A stretch of 64,000 bases of DNA from VRUE01 sp963708115 (GTDB lineage Bacteria; Actinomycetota; Thermoleophilia; Solirubrobacterales; 70-9), in NCBI GenBank assembly GCA_963708115.1, contig CAVPRX010000001.1, positions 1,364,001 through 1,428,000 of the forward strand, given 5' to 3'. Below are positions 1 to 8,655 of this stretch, one piece after another; the stretch's first letter is position 1; every line of letters begins with the position of its first letter. Made by a program: the position numbers and the translations under genes. The notes below the pieces were generated by a model. The model was not told the origin of the DNA, did not search any database, and saw nothing but the letters and a program-made list of their open reading frames with translations.

Positions 1-21
1 GCTGGACGACGGGCAGGCTGC

Positions 22-1169
22 TCAACCGCCGGGTTCGGCGACCGGGCGCTTACTCAAGGTGATCTCCACGGTTTCCCTATCGCCGTCGTCGTGGAGCACG
101 TCGACTTTGACCTTTTCGCCGGGTTGGAAGCCGGAGATGAAGCGGGCGAGATCGTCCGGTTCGACGACCGGATGGCCGTCCACGGCGAGGATCGTGTCGC
201 CGCCGGCCTGGTATGGAATCCCCTGGAAACGGACCTTTTCGTCGCCGCCCTCGAGGCCCACTTCGTCGGCCGGGCCGCCGGGAATCACTTCGGCCAGCAG
301 GCCCCCGTGGTCGGTGTCGAGGCCGAGCTTGGCGGCGAGCTGGGGATAGAGCGCCTGGGTGCAGACGCCGATGTAGGCGTATTCGACGCTGCCCTTGCGC
401 TCGAGCTGGGCGAGCGAGCGCTTCACCGCCGAGATCGGCACCGCGAAGCCGACGCCGTTGTTGGCGCCGGAGTTGGTCTCGATCTGCTGGTTGATGCCGA
501 CGACGCGGGCGGCGGCTTCGAGCAGGGGCCCGCCGGAGTTGCCGGGGTTGATCGATGCGTCGGTCTGGATCGCGCCCTCGATCTGGAACTGGGTGAGCGA
601 GCCGACCGAGCGGTCGATCGCCGAGACGATCCCGACCGAGAGCGACTGACTGCTCGCCGAACGGGTTGCCGATCGCGGCGACCGGCTGGCCGACCACGAG
701 GTCGCGATCGTCGCCCAGCTCCAGCGGGTGGAGAGCGAAGCCGTCTGGCTCCACTTCGAGCAGGGCGACGTCGGCGAAGGGGTCGAAGCCGACGATCTTC
801 GCCGGCACGACGTTGCGATCGGGGAACTCGACGAAGACCGCCTTCGCCTCCTTGCGGTCGCTCGCCCTCGCCGTCGGTGACGACGTGGGCGTTGGTGACG
901 ATCCGCCCTCGGTGTCGAGGACGAAGCCGGAGCCTTCGGCGGCGCCTTCGTCGAAGATCGAGCGGATCGTGACCACGCCGGGTGAGGCATCGCGGTAGAC
1001 CTCGGCCGCGTCGAATCCCTCGCTGGCCGTCTGCACGACGACCTGGGTCGTCGTCTTCGTCTGCTTCGACCGAGCCGGTTCCCGAGCTGTCGGCGTTGTC
1101 GCCGCCGCAGCCCGCGAGCAGCGCCAGAGCCAGCAGCGCCACCGCGAGCGGGGCGCCTTTCTTACGCAT
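22..1169 (-). CDS. HtrA/DegP-like serine protease with PDZ domain, lipoprotein (frameshifted)
   Basis: Extracytoplasmic quality-control protease. The N-terminus has a hydrophobic signal ending in the lipobox LLAGC, so the protein is probably a lipoprotein. The trypsin-like triad is visible once frames are joined: His in VTNAHVV, Asp in FADVALLEV, Ser in NPGNSGGPLL. A C-terminal PDZ domain follows (GGDTILAVDGHPV, then FQPGEKVKVDVL). The reading frame is broken four times: +1 near 1070, -1 near 915, +1 near 865 and +1 near 650. Coding similarity continues in a new frame at each point with no lost domain, so base-level errors are more likely than a pseudogene. Start chosen at the ATG opening the signal peptide. 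It lies 25 bp downstream of a histidine kinase on the same strand, which suggests an envelope-stress unit. Confidence 0.85.
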
Positions 1170-1193
1170 ACCGTCAGTAAGGCGCCCGCGCGC

Positions 1194-2254
1194 TCACGCG
1201 GTGGCCTTCGCCGGGTCGGCGGCGACCGCCGCCGGCGCTCCGGGCGGCGCGTGGGGAAGGTCGAGCGTGAAGGCGGTGAAGCGGCGGCTGGAGGAGATCG
1301 CGATGCGACCGTCCATCCGCTGCGCCAGCTCGCGCGCGATCGCGAGGCCGAGCCCGGAGCCGCCGGCGGAGTCGGCGGTGTAGAAGCGCTCAAAGATTCG
1401 CTTCTGCGCCCGTTGTGGGATGCCGGTGCCGTCGTCGGAGACGGTCAGCTCGGCGCGCTGGTTGACGGAGTAGATGGTCACGGTGACGCTGGTGCCCTCG
1501 GGCGTATGGGTGAGGGCGTTGTCGAGCAGGATACGGATGATCTGCCGCACCCGGTCGGGGTCGGCGGCGGCGATCACCGGCCGGTCCGGCGTGCGCAGCT
1601 CCAGGCGCGACCCACGCAGGTCGGCGCGGGCACCGAACTCGCGCGCCACGTCGCGCGCCAGCGAGCTGAGGTCGACGCTGTGGATCGCCATCACGATCCC
1701 GCCCGGCGTCGAGCTGGGAGAGGTTGAGCAGGTCAGCCGGTGAGCTTCGTCAGCCGCTCGATCTGCTGGCGCATCGTGCGCACGAACTCGGCCCGCTCCT
1801 CCGGGCTCGGGTCCTCCTCGTCGAGCAACTCGACGAAGCCGCCGAGGCTGAAGATCGGCGTGCGCAGCTCGTGCGAGGCGTTGGCGATGAACTGCTTGCG
1901 GGCGCTGTCGAGCTCGGCGAGCCGGCGCTGCATCTCGTTGAAGGTCCGGGCGAGCTGGCCGAGCTGGCCCGAGGAGTCGACCGGGATGCGGGCGGCGAAG
2001 TCGCCGTCGGCGACGTCGCGCGCCGCGTCCTCGATTCGCTTCACCCGCTGGGCGACCACCTGGGCGGAGTAGATGCCGACCCCGAGAGCCATCAGCAGGG
2101 CGAACAGGGCGCCGACCAGGATCGGCCCGCCGGCGCTGTGGTCGCCCTCGATGACGACGACCCATACATAGACGATGATCGACGTCCCGGCTCCGATCGA
2201 CAGCGACGCGGTCGTGATCCTGCTGCCGAGCGGGGTGAGACGCAGCCCCCTCAT
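1194..2254 (-). CDS. Membrane sensor histidine kinase (frameshifted)
   Basis: Sensor kinase of an OmpR-type two-component system. Two N-terminal membrane segments (about residues 13-35 and 44-65) enclose only a very short outside loop. A HAMP linker follows (VKRIEDAARDVADGDF), then HisKA with the phosphoacceptor His at about residue 128 in NASHELRTP, then the HATPase domain with N box (LLDNALTHT), G1 (DDGTGIP) and G2 (GSGLGLAIA). Two +1 insertions, near 1736 and 1701, split the frame between HisKA and HATPase. Without them the sequence reads through as LTADLLNLSQLDAGGIVM. The start codon overlaps the stop of the response regulator gene (ATGA), so the two are translationally coupled. The tiny outside loop suggests that it senses within the membrane or through a partner. 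Confidence 0.9.
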
Positions 2255-2946
2255 TCTCTGAAGCGATAGCCGACGCCGCGCACCGTGAACAGATACTCGG
2301 GCTGCTTGGGGTCGGTCTCGAGCTTTTCGCGCAGGTGGCGGATGTGCACGTCGACGGTGCGGGGATCACGGTAGTCGGAGTCTCCCCAGACGTGCTCGAG
2401 CAGGGTCTCGCGGCTCAGCACTTTGCCCGGCGAGCGGGCGAGCGCGGCGAGGATCTCGAACTCGACGTAGGTGGCGGAGACCTCCTCCTTGCGCAGTGTC
2501 ACCGAGCGACGGGCGGGATCGATTTTCAGCTCGCCGTGCTCGATCGGGTCTTCCTCGGTGGGGTCGGCGACCATCCGCGAGCGGCGCAGCGCCGCCTTCA
2601 CCCGGCTGCGGAACTCGCGCATCGAGAAGGGCTTGGTGATGTAGTCGTCCGCGCCGACCTCGAGCCCGGCCACCTTGTCGGTCTCGCTGCCTTTCGCGGT
2701 CAGCATGATGATCGGCACCTGGCTGTGGCGGCGCAGCTGCCGGCAGACCTCCACCCCGTCGAGCTTGGGCAGCATCAGATCGAGCACGACCAGATCGAAG
2801 CGGGCCTCGGTGAAGCGTTCCAGCGCTTCGCGACCGTCGAGCGCCGAGGTGACGTGGTAGCCGTCCTTACGCAGTGGGTAGCTGAGCAGAGTCTGCACCG
2901 ACTGCTCGTCGTCGACCAGCAGGATTCGCGTGGACCCGTTAGGCAT
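2251..2946 (-). CDS. OmpR/PhoB-family response regulator
   Basis: DNA-binding response regulator. The receiver domain has the acidic pair in LLVDDE, the phosphoacceptor Asp in VVLDLMLP, the conserved Thr in MLTAKG and Lys in ITKPF. A winged-helix effector domain follows, with SRETLLEHVWG and the C-terminal wing FTVRGVGYRF. An upstream ATG exists at 2973, but I chose 2946 because the receiver fold begins directly after it and the extra nine residues match nothing. It is the first gene of a minus-strand operon with the histidine kinase and the HtrA protease. Regulation of the protease by this pair is inferred from the order only. Confidence 0.95.
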   Translation of the reverse strand: MPNGSTRILLVDDEQSVQTLLSYPLRKDGYHVTSALDGREALERFTEARFDLVVLDLMLPKLDGVEVCRQLRRHSQVPIIMLTAKGSETDKVAGLEVGADDYITKPFSMREFRSRVKAALRRSRMVADPTEEDPIEHGELKIDPARRSVTLRKEEVSATYVEFEILAALARSPGKVLSRETLLEHVWGDSDYRDPRTVDVHIRHLREKLETDPKQPEYLFTVRGVGYRFRE

Positions 2947-3033
2947 AGACGAAGAGTAGTCCGGCAGGCGCATATGCCGGCTTGGACGGATGTGCTAGTA
3001 CCAAGAACTAAGGTTGCTGGGTATGGAGCCGAT

Positions 3034-3222
3034 ATGAAGCTCATGACGCAGCAGCTACATCTAAAGAGCCTGATCGAGGACGGTCGGTATCAGCCCCAGC
3101 CGGAGCTGGTGGCGGAGGCCATGCTGCGCCGTCGGGGCGTGCGAACCCTGCTCACCGCGGCGGCGATGAATCCAGCTGGTCGAATCCCTTCGGCTTCAGC
3201 AGCTCGCCGCCAGGCAGCCTGA
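3034..3222 (+). CDS. Small protein resembling the FlgM anti-sigma C-terminal motif
   Basis: 62 residues with no signal peptide or membrane segment. The segment LIEDGRYQPQPELVAEAMLRR resembles the C-terminal helix of FlgM-type anti-sigma factors, where a basic DGxYxxDxxxIAxxM pattern binds the sigma factor. No flagellar gene is present in the window, so a role in flagellar control is not supported; small FlgM-like proteins also occur in non-flagellated actinobacteria. The last 71 bp overlap the 3' end of thiL on the other strand, so the C-terminus (GRIPSASAARRQAA) may be read-through sequence. ATG 3034 was chosen because family-like sequence begins there. Confidence 0.5.
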   Translation: MKLMTQQLHLKSLIEDGRYQPQPELVAEAMLRRRGVRTLLTAAAMNPAGRIPSASAARRQAA

Positions 3223-4167
3223 TCTCAACCCCTTCGCCGGCTATGACCATCGCCGATCCGCGTCAGCCCCCCATGGCTCTCGACCGCTGCTTCTGCGTCA
3301 GCAAGTCGCTCTTTGGGTAGCGCCGCGAGCAGCTCGTAATCTTCGCCGCCTGACGTCGCCAACTCCAGTGGGTCGCGTTCGGCGGCTTCGGCGAGCTCGG
3401 CGAGGCCGGGGGCGAGAGGCAGGGCGTCTGCCTCGATCTGCAGGGCGACCCCGCCGGCCGCCGCGATGTGCCCGGCGTCGCCACCGAGCCCATCGCTGAG
3501 GTCGATCATCGCCGTTGCTCCCGCCGCCGCCAGACTCTCGACCGGCTTTCAGCCTTGGCCGGGGCTCGAGTTGCCTGGCGATCAACGAGCGCATGTGGTC
3601 GTCATTTCTACCGCTATGCGGTAGAAAAGACGACCGCGCTCGCGTGCTGTCCTCCAGAAGCAGTAGTCCCGCCGCCGCGCCGCCGAGCTCGCCGGTCACG
3701 ACCAGTGCATCGTCGGGGCACGCCCCGGATCGCGTCACCAGCTCGTCGGCGCTCTTGGCGTGACCGACGACCGTGATCGCCAGGGTCAGGACCGGTGCGC
3801 GCGTTACGTCTCCGCCGGCAAGCGTCGTGCCGGTCGCCTCGGCGACTTTCGCCATTCCGTCCAACAGCTCCAGGCAGCCGTCCTCGTCGAGGTCGGCGGG
3901 AATGCCGAGGACGACGTAGGCCTCGCCAGGCTCCGCGCCCATCGCCGCCAGGTCGGAGAGCGCCACGGCAAGCGCCTTGGCGCCGATCTGCGCCGGGCTG
4001 CTCCACTCGCGCCGGAAATGGACGCCGTCGACGAGGGCGTCGACCGAGGTTGCGGTGACCCCGCCGGGGGCGGTGACGGCGGCATCGTCGCCGCTGCCGA
4101 GCAGTACGCGAGGGCCGGGTTGCGGCAGGCGCGCCCGTATGCGATCCAAGAGCTCGAACTCGCCCAT
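3152..4167 (-). CDS. thiL: Thiamine-monophosphate kinase (frameshifted; carries a palindromic insertion)
   Basis: Phosphorylates thiamine monophosphate to thiamine diphosphate. Family motifs: ELLDRIRARL at the start, the nucleotide-binding GSGDDAAV, VDALVDGVHF, the AIR-synthase-like KALAVALSDLAAMGA, and MIDLSDGLGGDAGH. Two +1 insertions (near 3557 and 3248) break the frame. The true C-terminus reads GEGVEIRLPGGELLKPKGFDQLD in a third frame and stops at 3152. Between the loop ending LLLLED and the conserved LIARQLEPRPRL there are about 20 extra residues encoded by a palindromic repeat (3586-3642), without loss of frame. Start ATG 4167 precedes GEFELLDR. It is divergent from the flippase-like gene at 4233. 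Confidence 0.92.
3586..3642. repeat. Palindromic element, family 2 copy A, in frame inside thiL
   Basis: Nested inverted repeat centred on TAT at 3615-3617. The inner arms (3606-3614 and 3618-3626) are perfect, the middle arms 3597-3603 and 3629-3635 are perfect, and the outer arms 3586-3592 and 3636-3642 are perfect apart from a 4-nt bulge. The same element appears at 37250-37300 and 42017-42063. Here it encodes about 20 residues inserted in a ThiL loop. Confidence 0.85.
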
Positions 4168-4232
4168 GCACTCATTCTCCCCGCTGGCGGGTAGCGGGTA
4201 GCAGCCCCCGATCTCACTAAGGTGCGACAGAC

Positions 4233-5312
4233 GTGGCAGAGGACCGACCACTCCTACATAGGCTTGGCGAAGCGGGCGCCCGCTTCGGCACCCGGCCTCC
4301 CCGCAGCAAGCGCGTCCGCCTCGCGATCCAGCTCGGCATCGCGGTCGTCGTCTTCGGCTTCCTCGTCCTCACCGTGGTCGACCAGTGGGCCGAGATCAAG
4401 GACAAGGGCGTCCACTTCCACGTCCTCTGGCTGATTCCCGCCTTCGTCTTCCTGCCGCTCTTTTACGCGTTCAGCGCGGTTGGCTGGGACCTGATCCTGC
4501 GCTTTCTCGGCTACCGGATCGGGCACGGGCGGGCGCAGGTCGCCTGGGGGCAGCCGCTCCTCGCCCGCTATGTGCCGGGCAGTGTTCTCTACGTGCTCGG
4601 CCGGGTGCTGCTCTCCGAGCGGGCAGGGGTGAAGCGGCGGGTGACGATCGCCAGCATCGTCTACGAGCAGGCGATCTCCGCCACCTCGGCGATCGTCTTC
4701 GCCGCCTACTTCCTGATCAGCCATCCGGACCTGCAGGGCCAGCCGCTGCGCTGGGCGGTGCTGCTGCTGATTCCGTTGGCGCTGGCCGTGTTGCATCCGC
4801 GCGTCTTCGGGCCGCTGGCCAACCGGGTGCTGCGCGCCTTCGGTCGCGAACCGCTGCCCGAGGTGATGCCGATGCGCGGTGTCGTGACGATGACGCTGTT
4901 CTACCTCTGCGTCTGGGGGGTGGTCGCGCTGGGGATGTACTGCGTGGCGCGCTCGGTAACCGACATCCCGCTCACCGTCAACGAAGTGCTCACGGTGGGC
5001 TCGGCGCAGGCGGTCGGCTACGTCGCCGCGCTCGTCACCCTCGTCGCCCCGGCCGGTCTCGGCATCCGCGATGCGGCTTTTGCCTGGGCGGTGAAGGGTG
5101 CGGTGGGCGACAGCTTCGCGGTCGGCTCGCTGATCGCGATCGCGGTGCGCGGCGTGCTGACCGTGGTCGAGTTGCTCTACGTCGGCCTGGTTACGGCGCT
5201 GGGCAAACGCGAGGGTTGGTCGATCCCGACCGGCATCGTGCATGCGTCCCCGGAGGAGGAGGCGGCTGAGGCGAAAGAGGGGGAGGGCGGAGTCGCCTCC
5301 GCTGGAGCCTAG
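4233..5312 (+). CDS. UPF0104 / lysylphosphatidylglycerol-synthase-like membrane protein
   Basis: 359 residues with about eight membrane segments, matching the integral-membrane domain shared by MprF and YbhN-type proteins (flippase-like). Visible family features are the motif around GWDLILRFLGYRIG, the RYVPGSVLYVLGRV loop, and the conserved glycine-rich SAQAVGYVAALVTLVAPAGLGIRDAAF. The catalytic C-terminal LPG synthase domain of MprF is absent, so it is probably a lipid-translocation protein of unknown substrate. The start lies just after the divergent thiL promoter region. The last ten codons lie inside a family 1 palindrome, so the tail (EGGVASAGA) is encoded by repeat DNA. Confidence 0.85.
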   Translation: MAEDRPLLHRLGEAGARFGTRPPRSKRVRLAIQLGIAVVVFGFLVLTVVDQWAEIKDKGVHFHVLWLIPAFVFLPLFYAFSAVGWDLILRFLGYRIGHGRAQVAWGQPLLARYVPGSVLYVLGRVLLSERAGVKRRVTIASIVYEQAISATSAIVFAAYFLISHPDLQGQPLRWAVLLLIPLALAVLHPRVFGPLANRVLRAFGREPLPEVMPMRGVVTMTLFYLCVWGVVALGMYCVARSVTDIPLTVNEVLTVGSAQAVGYVAALVTLVAPAGLGIRDAAFAWAVKGAVGDSFAVGSLIAIAVRGVLTVVELLYVGLVTALGKREGWSIPTGIVHASPEEEAAEAKEGEGGVASAGA

Positions 5313-5405
5313 GTTCGCTCACTATGTTGGAGCGGCTTCGCCGCAGGGGTCTCACGCCGGTGCGCCGCTTCGCGGAGGCTCCAGCGGAGGCGACTCCGCC
5401 CTCCC
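5281..5405. repeat. Family 1 palindromic element, copy 1
   Basis: Perfect 30-bp inverted arms (5281-5310 and 5376-5405) enclose a 65-bp loop with the family core: TTCGCTCACTATGTTGG, a small CGGCTTCGCCG hairpin, and CCGGTGCGCCGCTTCGCG. It sits between two convergent genes, covering the stop of one (5312) and ending nine bp before the stop of the next. It could act as a bidirectional terminator. The arms match those of copy 5 (57201-57333) but not those of copies 2-4. Confidence 0.95.
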
Positions 5406-5413
5406 GTCAGCCC

Positions 5414-6481
5414 CTACAGCGGCATCCTGGCGGGCAACTGGTACGCCGTCAGGGCGAGCGTGAGGAGCTGCAAAGGTCGGTCTCTCGAGAGAGCTACCAG
5501 GGGCAATGCCCAGATCAGGTACCAGGGTAGGAGCCAGGCGGTGGCTAGTAGGAGGGCGAAGCTTGCCCAGGCTGCTGCTCTGAGCCAGTCGTTGCCGCGC
5601 CAGGTCCAGGCGAGGAGGTAGATGAAGACGGCTGCGAAGAGGGCGAGGGCCGTAGCGCGGACTGCGGTTGGGTCGAGGCCCGTTAGGCGGGCGAAGGTGA
5701 TCGGGATGCTCATGTGGCTGGTGCGGTGTTGGTTTTCGCCGGCCAGGCCGATCGCGTCAAGCCAGCTCCAGCCGAAGGCGGCATAGGCGGCGGCGCCGAG
5801 AGTCAGAGCGGCTCCGGCGGCGCCGGCCAGAAGCCAAGCGACGGCTCGTCTCGCTGGCTCGAATGGAGCTTTTGCCCCCCAATACGGTGGTAAATGGTTC
5901 AGTCGAGCGGCGCTCAACAGGGCAAAGGGGGCTGCGATTGCCGCTGGGGCCTTTATCGCGAAGGCGGCTACGTAAGCGACACCTGCGCCTGCCTCGCGGG
6001 AGGAGAGCATTGCGACGATGCCAATCGTCGCCAGCAGCATCGCCAGGCCGTCGTTGTGGGCGCCGCCCACCACGTGGATCAGGACCAGCGGGTTGAGAGC
6101 CACGAATGCCGCGGCGCCCAGCGGCGAGACGCCGCGCGCGGGTGCGGCGCGGGCGACCAGGACGGCGATTCCCAGCACCGAGAGGGCGGCGGTCGCCTTC
6201 AGCGCCGCGACGGCGAGCCACATGGGCAGCCGGGCGAGCGGGTAGGTGCCGAGGGTGAAAAGCGGTCCGTAGGCGCTACTCGCGTCGATCCAGGTGACGC
6301 GGGTATAGGCCGGGTCGAACGGTGCGGCGGCCGGTGGGTGGACGTAGGGGTTGAGGCCGTGCACCACCCCGAGCCGGGCGTAGTCGACGTAGCTGTAGAC
6401 GTCGTGGGAGAGGAGGACGGGGGCCAGTGCGAAGGCGGCCAGGAGAGCGGCGATCGCGGCCCAGAAGAGGCGCGGCGTCAA
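5414..6481 (-). CDS. GT-C polyprenol-phosphate-mannose mannosyltransferase-like membrane protein
   Basis: 355 residues and about nine membrane helices. The periplasmic first loop SHDVYSYVDYARLG followed by GLNPYVHPP is typical of GT-C / DUF2029 and MptB-type alpha-1,6-mannosyltransferases that use lipid-linked mannose to build cell-envelope glycans. A later HVVGGAHNDG loop is also family-like. The start overlaps the stop of the PBP1 gene by 4 nt (ATGA), indicating coupled expression. About 15 residues (RLNHLPPYWGAKAPFE) between two membrane helices are encoded by a family 3 palindrome and look inserted. The donor and acceptor cannot be told from sequence. Confidence 0.8.
   Translation of the reverse strand: MTPRLFWAAIAALLAAFALAPVLLSHDVYSYVDYARLGVVHGLNPYVHPPAAAPFDPAYTRVTWIDASSAYGPLFTLGTYPLARLPMWLAVAALKATAALSVLGIAVLVARAAPARGVSPLGAAAFVALNPLVLIHVVGGAHNDGLAMLLATIGIVAMLSSREAGAGVAYVAAFAIKAPAAIAAPFALLSAARLNHLPPYWGAKAPFEPARRAVAWLLAGAAGAALTLGAAAYAAFGWSWLDAIGLAGENQHRTSHMSIPITFARLTGLDPTAVRATALALFAAVFIYLLAWTWRGNDWLRAAAWASFALLLATAWLLPWYLIWALPLVALSRDRPLQLLTLALTAYQLPARMPL
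5857..5908. repeat. Palindromic element, family 3 copy D, in frame inside the GT-C gene
   Basis: Imperfect inverted repeat with outer arms GCTCGA (5857-5862) and TCGAGC (5903-5908) and a C-run/G-run inner stem. It shares TGGTAAA and GTTCAGTCG with the intergenic copy at 43421-43466. It encodes about 15 residues in a cytoplasmic or periplasmic loop of the transferase, keeping the frame. Confidence 0.75.
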
Positions 6482-8625
6482 CCGTCGCCGGCCGCTTTGC
6501 CGCCTTCGACACCCGCGCCTCCGCCGGACCCGTAAGGCGGCGGGGGCGGCGGAACGGGGGTCGGCTCCTGGCCGGCGCCCGGCGCGTAGGCATTGGGGTC
6601 ATAGCCGCCGGTGGCTTCCCTGCCCAGCCGTTCGGCTTCGCTTTCCTCGCCACCTTCCGCGGCGGAGTTGGAGCCGCCGCGGATCGGCGTCGAGGCGGTG
6701 AACCGGCCATAGAACGGGGCCCAGCTGATCGGCGTCTTCGGCTGGCTGAATTCCTCGCAGGGGACTTCGGCGTTTGAGTAGAGCGAGTGCCAGATTTCCG
6801 CCGGGAAGGTGCCGCCGTAGACGGTCGTGCCGTGGACGCTGGTCATTTCGATCGCGTTCGATTGGGGGTAGCCGACCCAGACCACGGTCGCCAGGTTGGG
6901 CTGGATGCCGGCGAACCAGGCGTCGGTGAAGTTGTCGGTCGTGCCCGTCTTGCCGCCCTGGCCCGGGCAGCCGGTGTAGGCGGCGGTGCCGGTGCCTTCG
7001 GTGATGTTGTCGTGGAGGAGGCGCCATACCTCGTAGGCGACCGCTTCGGGCACGACCCGCCTCGGGTCGGGGTGTTCGGGTCGCTCGGCGTGCCCGTCGG
7101 GGAAGGCAACGCGGCGGATCGCGATCGGGTTGCGGTGGATGCCGCCTGAGGCGAGGGTCGCGTAGGCGTCGGCCATTTCCAGCGGTGAGACGCCGATCCG
7201 CAAGCCGCCGATCCCCTCGGCTGGGATGCCGTCGAGCTCGCTTTCGATCCCCATCGACTTCGCGGTCGCCGCGACGCGCTCCGGCCCGACATCGAGGTCG
7301 AGCTGGGCGAAGACCGTGTTGTCGGAGGCGACCGTCGCCTGCTGCAGGTTGATTCGCCCCAGGTAGCCCTCGTCCGCGGTGCTCACTTCCCAGTGGCCCC
7401 ACTGGGGCAGGTCGAGATCGAGGTGCTTGGAGGTGTAGTAGGTCGAGTAAGGATCGATCCCTTGCTTGATCGCCGTGGTCAGGACGAAGGCCTTGAAGGT
7501 CGAGCCCGGCTGGCGGTGGCCCTGGGCGGCGAGGTTGAACTTGCTCTGTTCGTAGTCGGAGCTGGAGACCATCGCCTCGATGTGCCCGTTGGTCGGGTTG
7601 ATCGAGACCAGCGCCGAGGAGGGGTCTTCGGGGTAGGGGAGGGCCGAGCGCGCCGCTTCCAGCCCGACGTCCTGCAGCCGTGGCTCGATCGTCGTGTAGA
7701 CGTCGAGGCCGCCCTTGCGGACGGTGTTCACCCCGTAAGCCTGGATCAGCTTGTTCTCGACGTAGTCGAAGAAGTAGGGCTGGCGCTTGTCGAAGTAGCC
7801 CTGGTCGAGGTCGAGCTCGAGGCCACGCCGCTCGCCCCGCTGTGCCCGCTGCTGGGAGACGTAGCCGAGCTGGGCCATCTCGCCGAGCACGACGTTGCGC
7901 CGGGCTCTCGCCTTGCGCGGGTTGAGGACCGGGTTGTATTCGGAGGGCGCCTGCGGCAGACCGGCCAGCAGCGCGGCCTGCTCCAGGCTCAGCTTCCAGA
8001 CCGGCCGCGAGAAGTAGATCTTCGAGGCCGCCTGGACGCCGACCGCGGTCGCGCCCTCGAGCGTCCCGTAGGAGGCGGTGTTGAGGTACTGCCCGAGGAT
8101 CTCCCGCCGGGAGTGGCGCTTGGCGTACTCGATCGCCAGCTGCGCCTCGATGATCTTGCGTTCGAGGCTGCGGGCCGGGTTGGAGATGCAGAGGTTGCGG
8201 ACCAACTGCTGGGTGATCGTCGAGCCGCCCTCGACCGTCTTGCCGGCTTCCAGGTTCTTCAGCGCGGCGCGGGCGATGCCCTCGGGGTCGATGCCACCGT
8301 GTTCGTAGAAGCGCTGGTCCTCGATCGCGACGGTGGCGTGTTGGAGGCTCTTGGGGATGCGGTCGATCGAGATCGGCGCGCGTGCTTCTTCGGACTGGAT
8401 GACCCCGAGCTTGCTGCCGTCGGCCGCGAAGAGGGTCGAGTTGCCGCCCTTGTCGACCGGTTGGCAGGCGGCGAGCGAGGGCGCCTTCGCGGCGACGTCG
8501 AGCACCCAGTTGACGACGCCGATCGTGCCGATCGCGAGCAGCGCGACGACTCCGAGCGCGACGAAGAGCAGCTTGCCGCCCGCGCCTCCCCGGTGCCGCT
8601 GGCGGCGACGATTGCGCTGCGTCAT
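6478..8625 (-). CDS. Class A penicillin-binding protein (transglycosylase/transpeptidase)
   Basis: Bifunctional peptidoglycan synthase of 715 residues. It has a basic N-terminus and one membrane anchor (about residues 18-40). The GT51 domain shows the catalytic Glu in VAIEDQRFYEHGG and the motif GGSTITQQLVRN. The transpeptidase domain has the SxxK motif in PGSTFKAF, SDN in VASDNTVFAQ, and KTGT in GGKTGTTDNFTDAW. The C-terminus is an acidic then Pro-rich tail (PTPVPPPPPPYG), often seen in actinobacterial PBP1 proteins. It is followed by the GT-C gene with a 4-nt overlap, a plausible cell-wall unit. The longest opposite-strand frame (7393-9057) is a high-GC shadow of this gene. Confidence 0.97.
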   Translation of the reverse strand: MTQRNRRRQRHRGGAGGKLLFVALGVVALLAIGTIGVVNWVLDVAAKAPSLAACQPVDKGGNSTLFAADGSKLGVIQSEEARAPISIDRIPKSLQHATVAIEDQRFYEHGGIDPEGIARAALKNLEAGKTVEGGSTITQQLVRNLCISNPARSLERKIIEAQLAIEYAKRHSRREILGQYLNTASYGTLEGATAVGVQAASKIYFSRPVWKLSLEQAALLAGLPQAPSEYNPVLNPRKARARRNVVLGEMAQLGYVSQQRAQRGERRGLELDLDQGYFDKRQPYFFDYVENKLIQAYGVNTVRKGGLDVYTTIEPRLQDVGLEAARSALPYPEDPSSALVSINPTNGHIEAMVSSSDYEQSKFNLAAQGHRQPGSTFKAFVLTTAIKQGIDPYSTYYTSKHLDLDLPQWGHWEVSTADEGYLGRINLQQATVASDNTVFAQLDLDVGPERVAATAKSMGIESELDGIPAEGIGGLRIGVSPLEMADAYATLASGGIHRNPIAIRRVAFPDGHAERPEHPDPRRVVPEAVAYEVWRLLHDNITEGTGTAAYTGCPGQGGKTGTTDNFTDAWFAGIQPNLATVVWVGYPQSNAIEMTSVHGTTVYGGTFPAEIWHSLYSNAEVPCEEFSQPKTPISWAPFYGRFTASTPIRGGSNSAAEGGEESEAERLGREATGGYDPNAYAPGAGQEPTPVPPPPPPYGSGGGAGVEGGKAAGDG

Positions 8626-8655
8626 GGGGAAAGCGTACTTCGCCCCGGGAGAGGC

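Noticed and set aside
22..4167. Programmed +1 frameshifting to explain the broken genes
   Set aside because: No common slippery motif, up to four shifts in one gene, one is -1; sequencing error is simpler.
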